A DNA stretch of 20,592 nt, from the NCBI GenBank assembly GCA_947629895.1, contig CANRFP010000016.1, forward strand, positions 1 through 20,592, read 5' to 3'. The DNA is from an uncultured Clostridia bacterium (GTDB lineage Bacteria; Bacillota_A; Clostridia; Christensenellales; UBA1242). Positions 5,756 to 13,688 of this stretch are shown one piece after another (position 1 is the stretch's first letter; every line of letters begins with the position of its first letter). The notes under the pieces are model-generated. The model ran no database searches. It was not told the origin of the DNA and saw nothing but the letters and a program-made list of their open reading frames with translations. The position numbers were made by a program, and so were the translations under genes.

Positions 5756-7210
5756 TGTCTTTCTGAAATCATCCGACACTTTCATGCTTTGGATAATTTC
5801 AAAAGATGGGTCAGCGTTCACAACTGTTTTCATGATGATTGAGTCACCCAAAATATCGCACACAATGTCGTTTATAACATTTTTACGTGAAGCGTTGAGG
5901 TTAACTGCCAAACTTACAAGCACGCCAAGTTTTCTAACAGCGTCAACATCTTCATCTGTTAAAACTTCCTTGTATTTCATAACCTCAGCCAAATTGAAGT
6001 TGTCAAGTTTTTGACAAGAGCAAGCAAGCGCAGCAAGCAAAATATCTTTTTGTGATGCCCCAGCGATGTTTGAATTTAAAACTGTGTAGAAAGCGTGCTT
6101 TGCGCTGTCTTTAAAGTTTATGAATTTCCCGCAGTCATACATATATGCGGCAATTTTAAGAGGCTTAACATAAACTCTTGGAAGTTTGTGCACAACTTTA
6201 AGTTGTTTGAAAAGCAAAATTGCCATTTCATAAACTTGATTGTTGATTGCCAAGCCTTCTTTTTTAAATTCATAATAACTTTCAAGGCTGTTTTGAAGAA
6301 GGTCAGAATATTTTTCATTTGCTGTTCCAACCAAATTTGAAAGCACAACTCCCTCAAAAGGTTCTGCGGTGGAAACTGTTATGTTTTCCACTTTCAGCAT
6401 TTCAAAAAGTGCCGAAATTATTGCCAAGCCGCCGTTTATGCTCTGTGCGCCATAAGGCCCAATCCCCTTGATTTTGCTTATTTTTTGAGGGTCAAGCGTT
6501 TTAACAAATTCAACCACTTTGCCGGTGTTTTCATTTGAAAGTTCATAGTTGTTGTCGATGTCAATAGGATATCTCGTAAGTTTTTTTGCAATTCTTGAAT
6601 TGTCCACAAAAGTTGAGCCGCACCCGATGACAACATCTTCTTCAAAACTCTTCACAAGTGATGCTTTTTTAAGGTCTTTCTTCACAGCTTGCACCATCTC
6701 TTCAAAACTCATGCCAGAAGAGGACAGATTGCTGTAACCATAAGGCAAAGAGTTGTATTCCACAACATTTCTTCTGTTAAACTTCAAAAAATAAGTGTTA
6801 AAACTTTCAATGTCAACAATATATCCCTTTGATGCATCGATTTTTGCCATGCAAGAAAGATAAACATTCTTAACAAGTTCATCATCACTCACAATAAGGA
6901 AGTTCATTCCTGTGTTTGTATATATTTCATCAAGAAAGCCACGATAGTTGCGCGCCTTAACCAAAATGTTGGAAGCAAAAGCAATCATCTTTTCAACTTT
7001 AAAGGTTTCAATGGTGAAACGATAGATGTTTAAAATCTTCAAAATTTCCGATTTTGTTTTTGGCGAAAACAAACAATCTTTCACAATTTCATTTGTGATG
7101 TCTTTTTGATTTTCAACCTCTTCCAAAACTCTGTATCTTCCGTTTCGGCTTTGAATTATTTGAAGTTTAACTTTCTTTTCGTCAAACTGAATAAAAGCAA
7201 TGTTTTCCAT
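5729..7210 (-). CDS. Degenerate Ppx/GppA-like (ASKHA-fold) protein with HD-like C-terminal domain
   Basis: 493 residues, close to full-length exopolyphosphatase/GppA. Matches by position: YIVDIESFNTYFL (130-142) where active enzymes have DIGGGSTE, then SLPYGYSNL where they have SLPLGAVRL; GIGPYGAQSINGG where the family has a Pro-Gly-Arg-Ala-Asp block; TVSTAEPFEGV for TVS..GLREG; and MYDCGKFINF...AKHAFY (about 355-380) for the HD-domain HD(I/L)G.I...HHKHS.Y. Active enzymes cleave polyphosphate or pppGpp. Here the N-terminal DIGSNS loop is IQFDEKK, the GGGST loop is lost, and the HD histidine is Tyr. The acidic cluster at 109-111 may still occupy the catalytic Glu region. I read it as a non-hydrolysing binder or scaffold. 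AAGGAGG overlaps the ferredoxin stop, so the two are translated together. Confidence 0.75.
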   Translation of the reverse strand: MENIAFIQFDEKKVKLQIIQSRNGRYRVLEEVENQKDITNEIVKDCLFSPKTKSEILKILNIYRFTIETFKVEKMIAFASNILVKARNYRGFLDEIYTNTGMNFLIVSDDELVKNVYLSCMAKIDASKGYIVDIESFNTYFLKFNRRNVVEYNSLPYGYSNLSSSGMSFEEMVQAVKKDLKKASLVKSFEEDVVIGCGSTFVDNSRIAKKLTRYPIDIDNNYELSNENTGKVVEFVKTLDPQKISKIKGIGPYGAQSINGGLAIISALFEMLKVENITVSTAEPFEGVVLSNLVGTANEKYSDLLQNSLESYYEFKKEGLAINNQVYEMAILLFKQLKVVHKLPRVYVKPLKIAAYMYDCGKFINFKDSAKHAFYTVLNSNIAGASQKDILLAALACSCQKLDNFNLAEVMKYKEVLTDEDVDAVRKLGVLVSLAVNLNASRKNVINDIVCDILGDSIIMKTVVNADPSFEIIQSMKVSDDFRKTFKKSLQII

Positions 7211-7219
7211 GCTGCCTCC

Positions 7220-7390
7220 TTATGCATCCAAATCAATGGCGCTCACTGGGCAAGACGCTTGGCAAGCCCCACAATGAATACATTTTGTTTTGTCAATTTC
7301 CGCTTTGCCGTCTTTGCCAAAAGAAATTGCGCCAACTGGGCAGATAGCCACGCAAGTTCCACAACTTATACATTTATTTTTATCAACCAT
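7220..7390 (-). CDS. 2[4Fe-4S] ferredoxin (56 aa)
   Basis: 56 residues with two intact CxxCxxCxxxCP clusters: CISCGTCVAICP and CIHCGACQASCP. This is the classic clostridial ferredoxin, a soluble low-potential electron carrier binding two 4Fe-4S clusters. The start ATG at 7390 has GAGGTG at 7395-7400. It heads the operon: its TAA stop overlaps the ribosome site of the Ppx/GppA-like gene and a strong promoter lies directly upstream. Placement of a ferredoxin before an envelope/cytoskeleton gene set is unexpected and may only reflect a shared promoter. Confidence 0.95.
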   Translation of the reverse strand: MVDKNKCISCGTCVAICPVGAISFGKDGKAEIDKTKCIHCGACQASCPVSAIDLDA

Positions 7391-7414
7391 AATACACCTC
7401 GCTAAGATGTATTA

Positions 7415-7443
7415 AATATAACACAAAATTAAGAATTTGTCCA
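7415..7443 (-). promoter_or_regulatory. Main promoter of the ferredoxin/Ppx-like/HtrA-like/MreB-like operon
   Basis: Minus strand: -35 TGGACA (7438-7443), 17-bp spacer, -10 TATATT (7415-7420) preceded by TGT. Start expected near 7408. The -35 begins right after the stop codon of the upstream permease gene. Confidence 0.75.
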
Positions 7444-7806
7444 CTATTTTTTGAATACTTTTACAAATTCTCCCACAGCAAGGACACACAAAAAGCCTCC
7501 AAAAGCCTTTTTTAGCACCGCAGAAGGCAAAAAAGACATGCAAATTGCCCCTAGTGCCGAAAAAATTACACCAAAAAAGATAATCCAAAAAAGATTTTTT
7601 GTGACAATAAATCCGTTTTTGTAATGAATGTATAGAGAAAAAATTGCCATAATCAAAAAACTGAGCAAATTTATCCCCTGCGAAAGTTTTTGGTCAAAGT
7701 TCAAAAATATGGTCAAAATTGGAATAAGCAGCGTTCCGCCACCCATTCCAAGTCCGCCAAAAATGCCTGAAACAAAACCCGCCAAAATATAGAAAAAATA
7801 TGTCAC
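7444..7806 (-). CDS. TauE/SafE-family half-permease (second of two)
   Basis: 120 residues, nearly all hydrophobic, with about four membrane spans. The opening AGFVSGIFGGLGMGGGTLLIP is the glycine-rich signature of the TauE/SafE (sulfite exporter, UPF0721) family. Full-length members have about 250 residues in two such repeats; here each repeat is a separate gene, so I infer a heterodimer with the gene at 7817-8206. The family moves anions such as sulfite, sulfoacetate or other small organosulfur and organic acids across the membrane; the substrate is not known here. The start is GTG with AGGAGGAG 4 nt upstream, which itself overlaps the TAG stop of the first half-gene, indicating coupled translation. 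Confidence 0.85.
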   Translation of the reverse strand: MTYFFYILAGFVSGIFGGLGMGGGTLLIPILTIFLNFDQKLSQGINLLSFLIMAIFSLYIHYKNGFIVTKNLFWIIFFGVIFSALGAICMSFLPSAVLKKAFGGFLCVLAVGEFVKVFKK

Positions 7807-7816
7807 AATTCTCCTC

Positions 7817-8206
7817 CTAGAACAAAAGCCTAATTCCGCCTAAAAGCATGACGAAAACAAAGATTATCCTAATCACTTTTGAAGGCAAAAACTTAAGCAA
7901 AAAACTGCCCAAAATTCCACCCAAAATCACGCCCGCCCCAACGGTTAAAAATGGCACGCTTTCAATATGTCCGCCAAGCGTGTAAATTATGGCGCTAACA
8001 AAAGAAATTGGAAGAATAACCGCGATTGCTGTCGCGTGAGAATATTTGTTGTCAAGATGAAGCATCTTTTCAAGTAAAGGAACGCAAATCATTCCGCCTC
8101 CGCCACCAAAGAAGCCATTGATAAAACCAATCAAAGCCCCGAATAAGGACAAAATCAACTTTGATTTCACGCCAAATTTTTGTTTGTTTTGCTTCTTTTT
8201 CTCCAT
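7817..8206 (-). CDS. TauE/SafE-family half-permease (first of two)
   Basis: 129 residues. A lysine-rich N-terminus (MEKKKQNKQK) leads into about four membrane spans, with GFINGFFGGGGGMICVPLL as the family glycine-rich repeat and a second glycine-rich span (GGILGSFLLKFLPSKVI). The inferred partner is the following gene, 10 nt away. The ATG at 8206 is chosen over an in-frame TTG at 8218. The upstream region (8207-8274) carries an 11-bp inverted repeat, CAATATTATTG (8245-8255), but no convincing promoter for this strand. With the neighbouring half-gene it would assemble an eight-span permease. Confidence 0.85.
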   Translation of the reverse strand: MEKKKQNKQKFGVKSKLILSLFGALIGFINGFFGGGGGMICVPLLEKMLHLDNKYSHATAIAVILPISFVSAIIYTLGGHIESVPFLTVGAGVILGGILGSFLLKFLPSKVIRIIFVFVMLLGGIRLLF

Positions 8207-8274
8207 TCTTCCACCCAAAAACTGCCAAAAAGCACAATTTTTAACAATATTATTGATAAATTTAAAAAAAATAT

Positions 8275-8303
8275 TTGATTATTTCACTTAAATGTATTAT
8301 AAT
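8275..8303 (+). promoter_or_regulatory. Strong promoter of the large surface protein
   Basis: -35 TTGATT (8275-8280), 17-bp spacer, perfect -10 TATAAT (8298-8303). Start expected near 8310, giving a leader of about 36 nt containing the AAGGTGAT ribosome site. Confidence 0.8.
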
Positions 8304-8345
8304 ATCATAGTTTAATACTCTTATAATTTACGCAAAAGGTGATGT

Positions 8346-11300
8346 ATGAAAAAATTTAGGAAATTAAAAAACAAAATTATCTTATGTTTGCTGGCACTTG
8401 TGCTGCCTGTTTGTGCAATGGGAATCATCCTTATGCAAACGCCTGCACTTGCATTTGCTGACACATCTTATCTGACAAGTTATCGTGAAGAACAATCGTT
8501 TGCAAACAGAAACAACAACTTTTCTTCTGGCGTAACCAATTTCAGTTTGAATGACAGTTTTACTGGTTGGAACTCAAAAAATCCAAATGGTGGAAAGGCA
8601 ACTTCTGGCGTAATCACAACCGGAAGCCGCTTCCAAGACTATGGCTCAAACAGATTTTATTTGAACAACAATCCAAAAACTGTGGATAGCGACCAATATG
8701 TGCTTATGATAAACTCCAAGCACTCAAAATCGGTTGTTGGGGAAGAGACAAACAAAGGATATTACACACAAGACTCAATTTCTCTTGATGCAAATTCTTA
8801 TTATTATTTTCAAGTGGCATATTCAACCGACACCAATTACAGCGAACACACTGAATATGATGAGCATCAACGCCTCACTGTCAACGATTCCATCACCCCA
8901 GCACAATTTGGCTATAATGAAGACGGCGGCGCAACAGTTGGCTTTGACACATATCTTCGCTACACCCCACCAACAGAACTTCATCTGAGTGGCAACTATT
9001 ACATTTATAAAGGGCTTGACAAAACCGACGAGAAAACAACATATGTTGAAAATGTAACAAAATTCTATCAAGATGATGAATATTATGGCATTCTTTTGGA
9101 GGAAACAACGGAGGATTCTGGTGAACCTGTCACAAAACAAAGGCCTGTTTATGTTATTCTTGAAGCTCTTGGCACTTCCAATGGGAACTACTATCTTAAA
9201 GAAGGATATGACATCTACACTTGCTCAATTAATTATAACCCTGAAACAAAACAATATGATTTGATTGCTGAAGGGCTTGAAACAGAACAACAACCTTGGC
9301 TTTACACTCCAAAAACAGTTCCTGAAAATGAGAACTACCCTGTTATTGGCTCTATGTATGTTGACGGGCTTAAAGATGCAGACGGAAAGGCTGTTCCATG
9401 TGAATTTGTTTCGGTTAGAGCAAAAAATTGGACAACATTCTATTTCTTTATTGCAACCGGAAGCGAAGCACAAAGCGTTAATCTTGAACTTTGGCTTGGC
9501 TCAAAAACGGCAACAAGCAGCGGCGTTGTTTTCTATGACGCCTGCCATTTATATCGTTGCAGCGAAAACTATTTCTGGAACACTTACAATGATTATTTGC
9601 TCACAAAAAAATACACAGAAACATCTGTTCCAAAAGAAGGCGGACAAGCCACCACAACCACAACAAGCTGTGTGACTTTGGCAGACCTTAGGCAAGACAA
9701 AACGCTTGATTTTGGCAGCCGCAATTTTGATTTTGAAAAAGGCAACCTCACAGAAAATTGGATTGTTGACGAACACGGTTTTGGCGGCGCTGCCATCTAT
9801 GACAGCTCATCTGCTTATGAGGTTTTAAAGGACAACTATGTTGGAACAAACCTTTCAAAGCATGTTGTTTGGGATGAAAATGAAAAGAAATACGTCACAA
9901 CTGAAAACACGCATTTGCTTGGGCTTTCTGCAAAAGACAATTATTCAAAAATCACCACCCGCACCCCAATTGATATTGATGTAAACGAAGTTTATAAAAT
10001 CAAAATTTATTACAAGGCTTCATCAATAAAAAACGGCAGCGCTTATGTCAGCCTCAGCGAAGATGAAAACAGAATATTGGATTTTTACAGCGACCTCAAA
10101 GACAACTACACCTATGCAACAGAAGTTTTCAGTTCTGGAATAAGTTCCAATACCACAAACAAATACACAAATGACTATTCAGTTTTGGAATTTTATGTTA
10201 AAGGCGGGCCTTTGTTCAAAAGCGCAGTAAACCTTTCACTTTCCCTTGGAAAAGCAAAAAGTGGTGATGCAGAAGCGGAAAACGCCACAGGATACATCTT
10301 TTTTGATGACATCACCATTGAAAAAGCAACAACAAGCGAATATGACAGCGCAACAAACAAAATTGAACTTGGCACAAACACAAAAACAGCCGATAACGGC
10401 ATAACAAATGGCAGTTTTGACGATGTGTCCACAACAACAAATGGCATCCCAACCCCAAACAGCTGGACAGTTAAGAGAAATGAAAACTCAAACAACTCTT
10501 TCTTTGGCGTTGTGAACACCGACACAAAAATTTGGGAAGGCTACAAAGCAAAATATAAAGAAAACACATCTTTGGGAAATAAGAACCCATATGAATGGAC
10601 AACCTATGTTTCAAATCCTGGTGCAACATCCATAAGAAAAAGCAAAACAAACAATGTGCTTATGCTTGCAAACATCAATAGAGATTATCAAGCCGCTTCA
10701 TCAACAACATTAACACTTGCCACCGGCTACAAAGTGATTTCCTTTGACTGCTACATTTCCGACAGCACAACCCTTGATTTGGATTTGATTTCCACAAATG
10801 GAGAATTTTCAATTTTCAACAAAAAAATCGCCGGCAAAAGCGCTTGGGAACATATTGAAGTTATCGTCAATGTTGAAAACTCAACTGAAATTTATGTTAA
10901 ACTTACACTTGGAAAAAACACAACAACGGAAAAAGTTGCAGGATATGCCTTCTTTGACAACTTTGCATTGCAAGACAGTTCAATCACTGACGAGGACTTT
11001 GAAGCATTAAATCCAAAGGATAAGGCCGATTTAAGCAATTTCTACTACAACATTCAAACAAGCAAAGAAGCAACCTCAATTGGCGACGTTAATGGCTCAA
11101 ATCACCCAGCCTATGTTGGCACACCAACCGCTTCATCAGACCAAACATCTGGCATGAAAGGCGGACTTGTTAAAGGTGAAGCTTTCCGTGATAGAACTGA
11201 TTTCTATAAGGCTTATATGGATGATGAATATTTCTTCTATATAACAGTTCCAAATGGCGGCTCTTACACAATAGACAGCAACTACTCCCTTGATTTAGAT

Positions 11301-12329
11301 TCAAGCAACTATTACAAACTTTCCTTCAAACTTAAAACTCACTTCACATATCAAACAACTGAGGAAGGAAAGGATAAGGACAAAACCTATCACTATGGGG
11401 CAACTGTTGGGCTTACCGGCTTTGATTATATGACTGAAATTGAAACAACAGAAGATGGCTTAACAGAATATTCAATATACCTTCACCCAAGCGAAACAAC
11501 CACAGCAAAACTTCATATTGCCCTTGTTTGTGACACCTATGAAACATCCGGAAATTTGGTGCTTTGCGATTTGTTCTTAGACAGCAGCATAAGCCAAGCA
11601 GACTATGAAAAAATTGAGAAAGAAACCTCAAAGAGCGGCTATAATGGCAACAGTTTTGTTGCAAAAGCATCTGGCAGTGATGAGGAAAATCCAGATGACG
11701 GAAATGACAGCGACAGCGAAACCGACACAAACACCACCCCAGCATCAAATGGCGAGGGCTTCAATTGGCTTTTAATTCCTTCACTCATCACCGCTCTTGC
11801 AATTGTTATTGCAGTTGTTGGCTTTATTTTGAGAAAGATTAAGATTGGCAAAATTGAAAAGAAGAGAAAAGAAACCTATGACCGAAAGGGCAGCATAAAG
11901 ATTGATGTAATAAAGAAGGCAGCCAAAGAAGAACAAAACAAAGAAATTGCTGCAAAAACCGAAGAAATTGCCAAATTTGAGGCAGAACTTGAAAGAATTG
12001 AAAAAGAACACAAACAAAAAGTTGTCAGCCTTCGTGCAAAAGATAAAGGCAAGGTTTCAAAATCAACAGATAAAGAGTTTAAAATCTTTGCTCAAAAGAG
12101 AACTGTCATTGCTGAAAAGATTGAAAGTTTGAAGAAACAAAAAGAAGAACTTGCAACCCCTGAACATTTGTTGTCACTTGAAAGAAAGTTCTATGCCCAA
12201 GAAGAAATGAAACAAAGAGAACTTGAAAAAGCTTCTGCAAAGATTAACAAAGAACGAGAAAAGAAGCAGACAGAAAAAGCAGAAGAGGCAACAAAAACCG
12301 AACAGAGCTCAAAGAAAAAGAAAAAATAA
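8346..12329 (+). CDS. Large membrane-anchored surface protein with four CBM-like beta-sandwich repeats and a charged cytoplasmic tail
   Basis: 1327 residues. A long signal peptide (positive MKKFRKLKNK, hydrophobic core, probable cut after about Ala38) directs export. The ectodomain shows a recurring pattern: each unit opens with N-F/G-S-F...W and ends with a strand like L.LGK....GY.FFD. The ends are near residues 396 (VVFYDACHL), 652 (YIFFDDITI), 869 (YAFFDNFAL) and 1073 (LVLCDLFLD). A short S-I-T/S-x-x-D-F/Y-E helix follows several of them. This resembles CBM4/9-type jelly-roll domains, so carbohydrate binding is my inference. Unit 1 carries an extra ~150-residue insert. An acidic Ser/Thr/Asp linker (about 1105-1137) leads to one membrane span (1141-1163), then ~165 residues of Lys/Glu-rich coiled coil ending in poly-Lys. 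There is no LPXTG anchor. It is a single-gene unit with its own promoter and terminator. I know no named homologue. Confidence 0.8.
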   Translation: MKKFRKLKNKIILCLLALVLPVCAMGIILMQTPALAFADTSYLTSYREEQSFANRNNNFSSGVTNFSLNDSFTGWNSKNPNGGKATSGVITTGSRFQDYGSNRFYLNNNPKTVDSDQYVLMINSKHSKSVVGEETNKGYYTQDSISLDANSYYYFQVAYSTDTNYSEHTEYDEHQRLTVNDSITPAQFGYNEDGGATVGFDTYLRYTPPTELHLSGNYYIYKGLDKTDEKTTYVENVTKFYQDDEYYGILLEETTEDSGEPVTKQRPVYVILEALGTSNGNYYLKEGYDIYTCSINYNPETKQYDLIAEGLETEQQPWLYTPKTVPENENYPVIGSMYVDGLKDADGKAVPCEFVSVRAKNWTTFYFFIATGSEAQSVNLELWLGSKTATSSGVVFYDACHLYRCSENYFWNTYNDYLLTKKYTETSVPKEGGQATTTTTSCVTLADLRQDKTLDFGSRNFDFEKGNLTENWIVDEHGFGGAAIYDSSSAYEVLKDNYVGTNLSKHVVWDENEKKYVTTENTHLLGLSAKDNYSKITTRTPIDIDVNEVYKIKIYYKASSIKNGSAYVSLSEDENRILDFYSDLKDNYTYATEVFSSGISSNTTNKYTNDYSVLEFYVKGGPLFKSAVNLSLSLGKAKSGDAEAENATGYIFFDDITIEKATTSEYDSATNKIELGTNTKTADNGITNGSFDDVSTTTNGIPTPNSWTVKRNENSNNSFFGVVNTDTKIWEGYKAKYKENTSLGNKNPYEWTTYVSNPGATSIRKSKTNNVLMLANINRDYQAASSTTLTLATGYKVISFDCYISDSTTLDLDLISTNGEFSIFNKKIAGKSAWEHIEVIVNVENSTEIYVKLTLGKNTTTEKVAGYAFFDNFALQDSSITDEDFEALNPKDKADLSNFYYNIQTSKEATSIGDVNGSNHPAYVGTPTASSDQTSGMKGGLVKGEAFRDRTDFYKAYMDDEYFFYITVPNGGSYTIDSNYSLDLDSSNYYKLSFKLKTHFTYQTTEEGKDKDKTYHYGATVGLTGFDYMTEIETTEDGLTEYSIYLHPSETTTAKLHIALVCDTYETSGNLVLCDLFLDSSISQADYEKIEKETSKSGYNGNSFVAKASGSDEENPDDGNDSDSETDTNTTPASNGEGFNWLLIPSLITALAIVIAVVGFILRKIKIGKIEKKRKETYDRKGSIKIDVIKKAAKEEQNKEIAAKTEEIAKFEAELERIEKEHKQKVVSLRAKDKGKVSKSTDKEFKIFAQKRTVIAEKIESLKKQKEELATPEHLLSLERKFYAQEEMKQRELEKASAKINKEREKKQTEKAEEATKTEQSSKKKKK

Positions 12330-12335
12330 GAAAAT

Positions 12336-12367
12336 AACCTCTAAATTTTAGAGGTTTTTCTTTTTTT
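12336..12367 (+). terminator. Terminator of the surface protein gene
   Basis: Stem AACCTCTA/TAGAGGTT with a 5-nt loop (12336-12356), followed by a T-rich run to 12367. It begins 6 nt after the TAA stop. Confidence 0.85.
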
Positions 12368-12420
12368 AATTAATTTTTTTTAATAAGCCAAGCACCCAAT
12401 TAAATGCCATATGTCACAAT

Positions 12421-12448
12421 AAAAAAGAGGAAAATCAAATTTCCTCTT
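12421..12448 (-). terminator. Terminator of the zinc-ribbon/acidic-tail gene, touching its stop codon
   Basis: Minus strand: 9-bp stem AAGAGGAAA/TTTCCTCTT (12440-12448 with 12425-12433), 6-nt loop, then T bases at 12421-12426. The TAA stop begins at 12450 and its last base is in the stem. Confidence 0.75.
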
Positions 12449-12984
12449 TAAAAATCGTCATCATCGTCCTCGTCATCATCCTCATCTTCTTCGTCGTCAT
12501 CATCGTCATCGTCGTCCAAGTCATCATCTTCATCCTCATCATCAAACTCGTCGCCAAACTCTTCGTCAAGTTCCTCATCCAAGTCATCGTCAAGGCTGCC
12601 GTCATCCAACCTGTCGTCAAAGCCAATGCCAGTGTCGATGTCGTCATCCAAAATATCGTCATCAAGGTCGGTCACCGATGCCATGTCGCCCGTTTCCTCG
12701 TCATCATACACAACTTCTTCCTCATCACGATTAAGATAATCTTCCCAATCATTTCCAACATCATCTTCTTCCGAATGATGTTCTTTCAAACAAGTTGGGC
12801 ACATAATTTCATCTGGTTGAATATAATTCGTTTTGCAAATTGGGCAAAGTTCCAAATCAAGGTCGCCAATCAATTCGTCATGTTTAGCAGAAAGTTCTGC
12901 CTTGCACACACTGCAAAGTTTTTCCTTCTTTTCAATATAGTTAAGTTCGCATCTTGGGCATCTAATATAAACAGGTTTTTTCAT
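12448..12984 (-). CDS. Double zinc-ribbon protein with a poly-Asp/Glu tail
   Basis: 178 residues. The N-terminal ~75 residues hold two zinc ribbons: CPRC with CSVC (residues 9-12 and 24-27) and CPIC with CPTC further on. From about residue 75 the chain turns strongly acidic, and the last ~50 residues are almost only Asp and Glu, ending in DDDDDF. No membrane segment is seen, so it is probably cytoplasmic. The plan (small folded head plus a long acidic disordered tail) recalls the delta subunit of RNA polymerase (RpoE) and histone- or nucleic-acid-mimic proteins, but the head is not RpoE-like. I do not recognise the family. A strong promoter, an AAGGAG ribosome site and an own terminator suggest high, independent expression. 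Confidence 0.8.
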   Translation of the reverse strand: MKKPVYIRCPRCELNYIEKKEKLCSVCKAELSAKHDELIGDLDLELCPICKTNYIQPDEIMCPTCLKEHHSEEDDVGNDWEDYLNRDEEEVVYDDEETGDMASVTDLDDDILDDDIDTGIGFDDRLDDGSLDDDLDEELDEEFGDEFDDEDEDDDLDDDDDDDDEEDEDDDEDDDDDF

Positions 12985-13005
12985 AATTTCTCCTTTTCTT
13001 TGAGT

Positions 13006-13034
13006 ATTCTACAAGTATTTATATTTAATGTCAA
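13006..13034 (-). promoter_or_regulatory. Strong promoter of the zinc-ribbon/acidic-tail gene
   Basis: Minus strand: consensus -35 TTGACA (13029-13034), 17-bp spacer, -10 TAGAAT (13006-13011). Start near 12999. It sits just past the tsaB stop codon. Confidence 0.8.
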
Positions 13035-13043
13035 ATGATTTTA

Positions 13044-13688
13044 CTAACATTTTTTACTTTTTTTCAAAAGGTTGTCTTCCGCCTGTGAAGGCCTAATGTA
13101 TGCAGGCAACAAATTTTCAAGAGTAATATACGCCTTTTCTGCCTCTTTTTCCTTTGCAAAATTTAAAAGCATTTGTGCGGACAGTGTGATTTCTTTTGCC
13201 CCAAGTTTAGTGTCCCTAGCAAGCGCAAAGAGGTTTTTATAATTTGACAGTTCGCTCTCACTTATCATTCTGTCCTCGCTTTTTCGCTTTCCGTTTTTGT
13301 CGAATTCTGCCACAAAATAATTGCCAGAAAGAGCGTTGATTATACAAGCAAAATCGCCAGAACTCATCTTTTGTTTTGCAATAGTATATGCCATAAATTC
13401 CAAAGAGGACAAAGAAATAAATTTTAGGTCTTTTTTCACGCAGCCAAGCGCTTTGGCAATTGCAACTCCAATCCTAAGCCCCGTGAACGAGCCAGGCCCC
13501 GTGACAACCGCCACAGTTTCAACATCCAAAACATCTATTTGGGCCTCTGTGCACAATTCGTCGATGTTTTTCAGCACATTTTCAGAGTGCTTTGCCTTTG
13601 CATCAAGTGTTTTAAAATATGTTTTTTTGTTTGTTTCAAGTGCAAGGTCTGCCGTCATTAAAGCAGTGTTTATTGCAAGCATTTTCAT
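13044..13688 (-). CDS. tsaB: tRNA threonylcarbamoyladenosine synthesis protein TsaB
   Basis: 214 residues. LAINTA at the start and VVTGPGSFTGLRIGVA (about residues 62-77) are the hallmark of TsaB, an ASKHA-fold partner that binds TsaD. With TsaC/Sua5, TsaD and TsaE it makes t6A at position 37 of ANN-decoding tRNAs. The length is close to other Bacillota TsaB proteins. Its ATG overlaps the tsaE stop (ATGA, 13685-13688), a coupled arrangement common for this pair. A second in-frame ATG lies two codons on. The C-terminus ends in a Lys/Ser stretch within the spacer before the next promoter. TsaD is not in the window. Confidence 0.93.
   Translation of the reverse strand: MKMLAINTALMTADLALETNKKTYFKTLDAKAKHSENVLKNIDELCTEAQIDVLDVETVAVVTGPGSFTGLRIGVAIAKALGCVKKDLKFISLSSLEFMAYTIAKQKMSSGDFACIINALSGNYFVAEFDKNGKRKSEDRMISESELSNYKNLFALARDTKLGAKEITLSAQMLLNFAKEKEAEKAYITLENLLPAYIRPSQAEDNLLKKSKKC

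Noticed and set aside
11413..12017. Minus-strand frames across the end of the surface protein gene
   Set aside because: No ribosome sites, low-complexity products, and fully contained in a convincing 1327-codon gene.
12435..12665. Met/Thr-rich frame opposite the acidic tail
   Set aside because: It is the shadow of the Asp/Glu codon repeats (GAYGAY) in another frame.
12448..12665. Repetitive GAY-rich stretch considered as a CRISPR or satellite array
   Set aside because: There are no spacers or repeat units of fixed length; it is codon repetition of an acidic protein tail.
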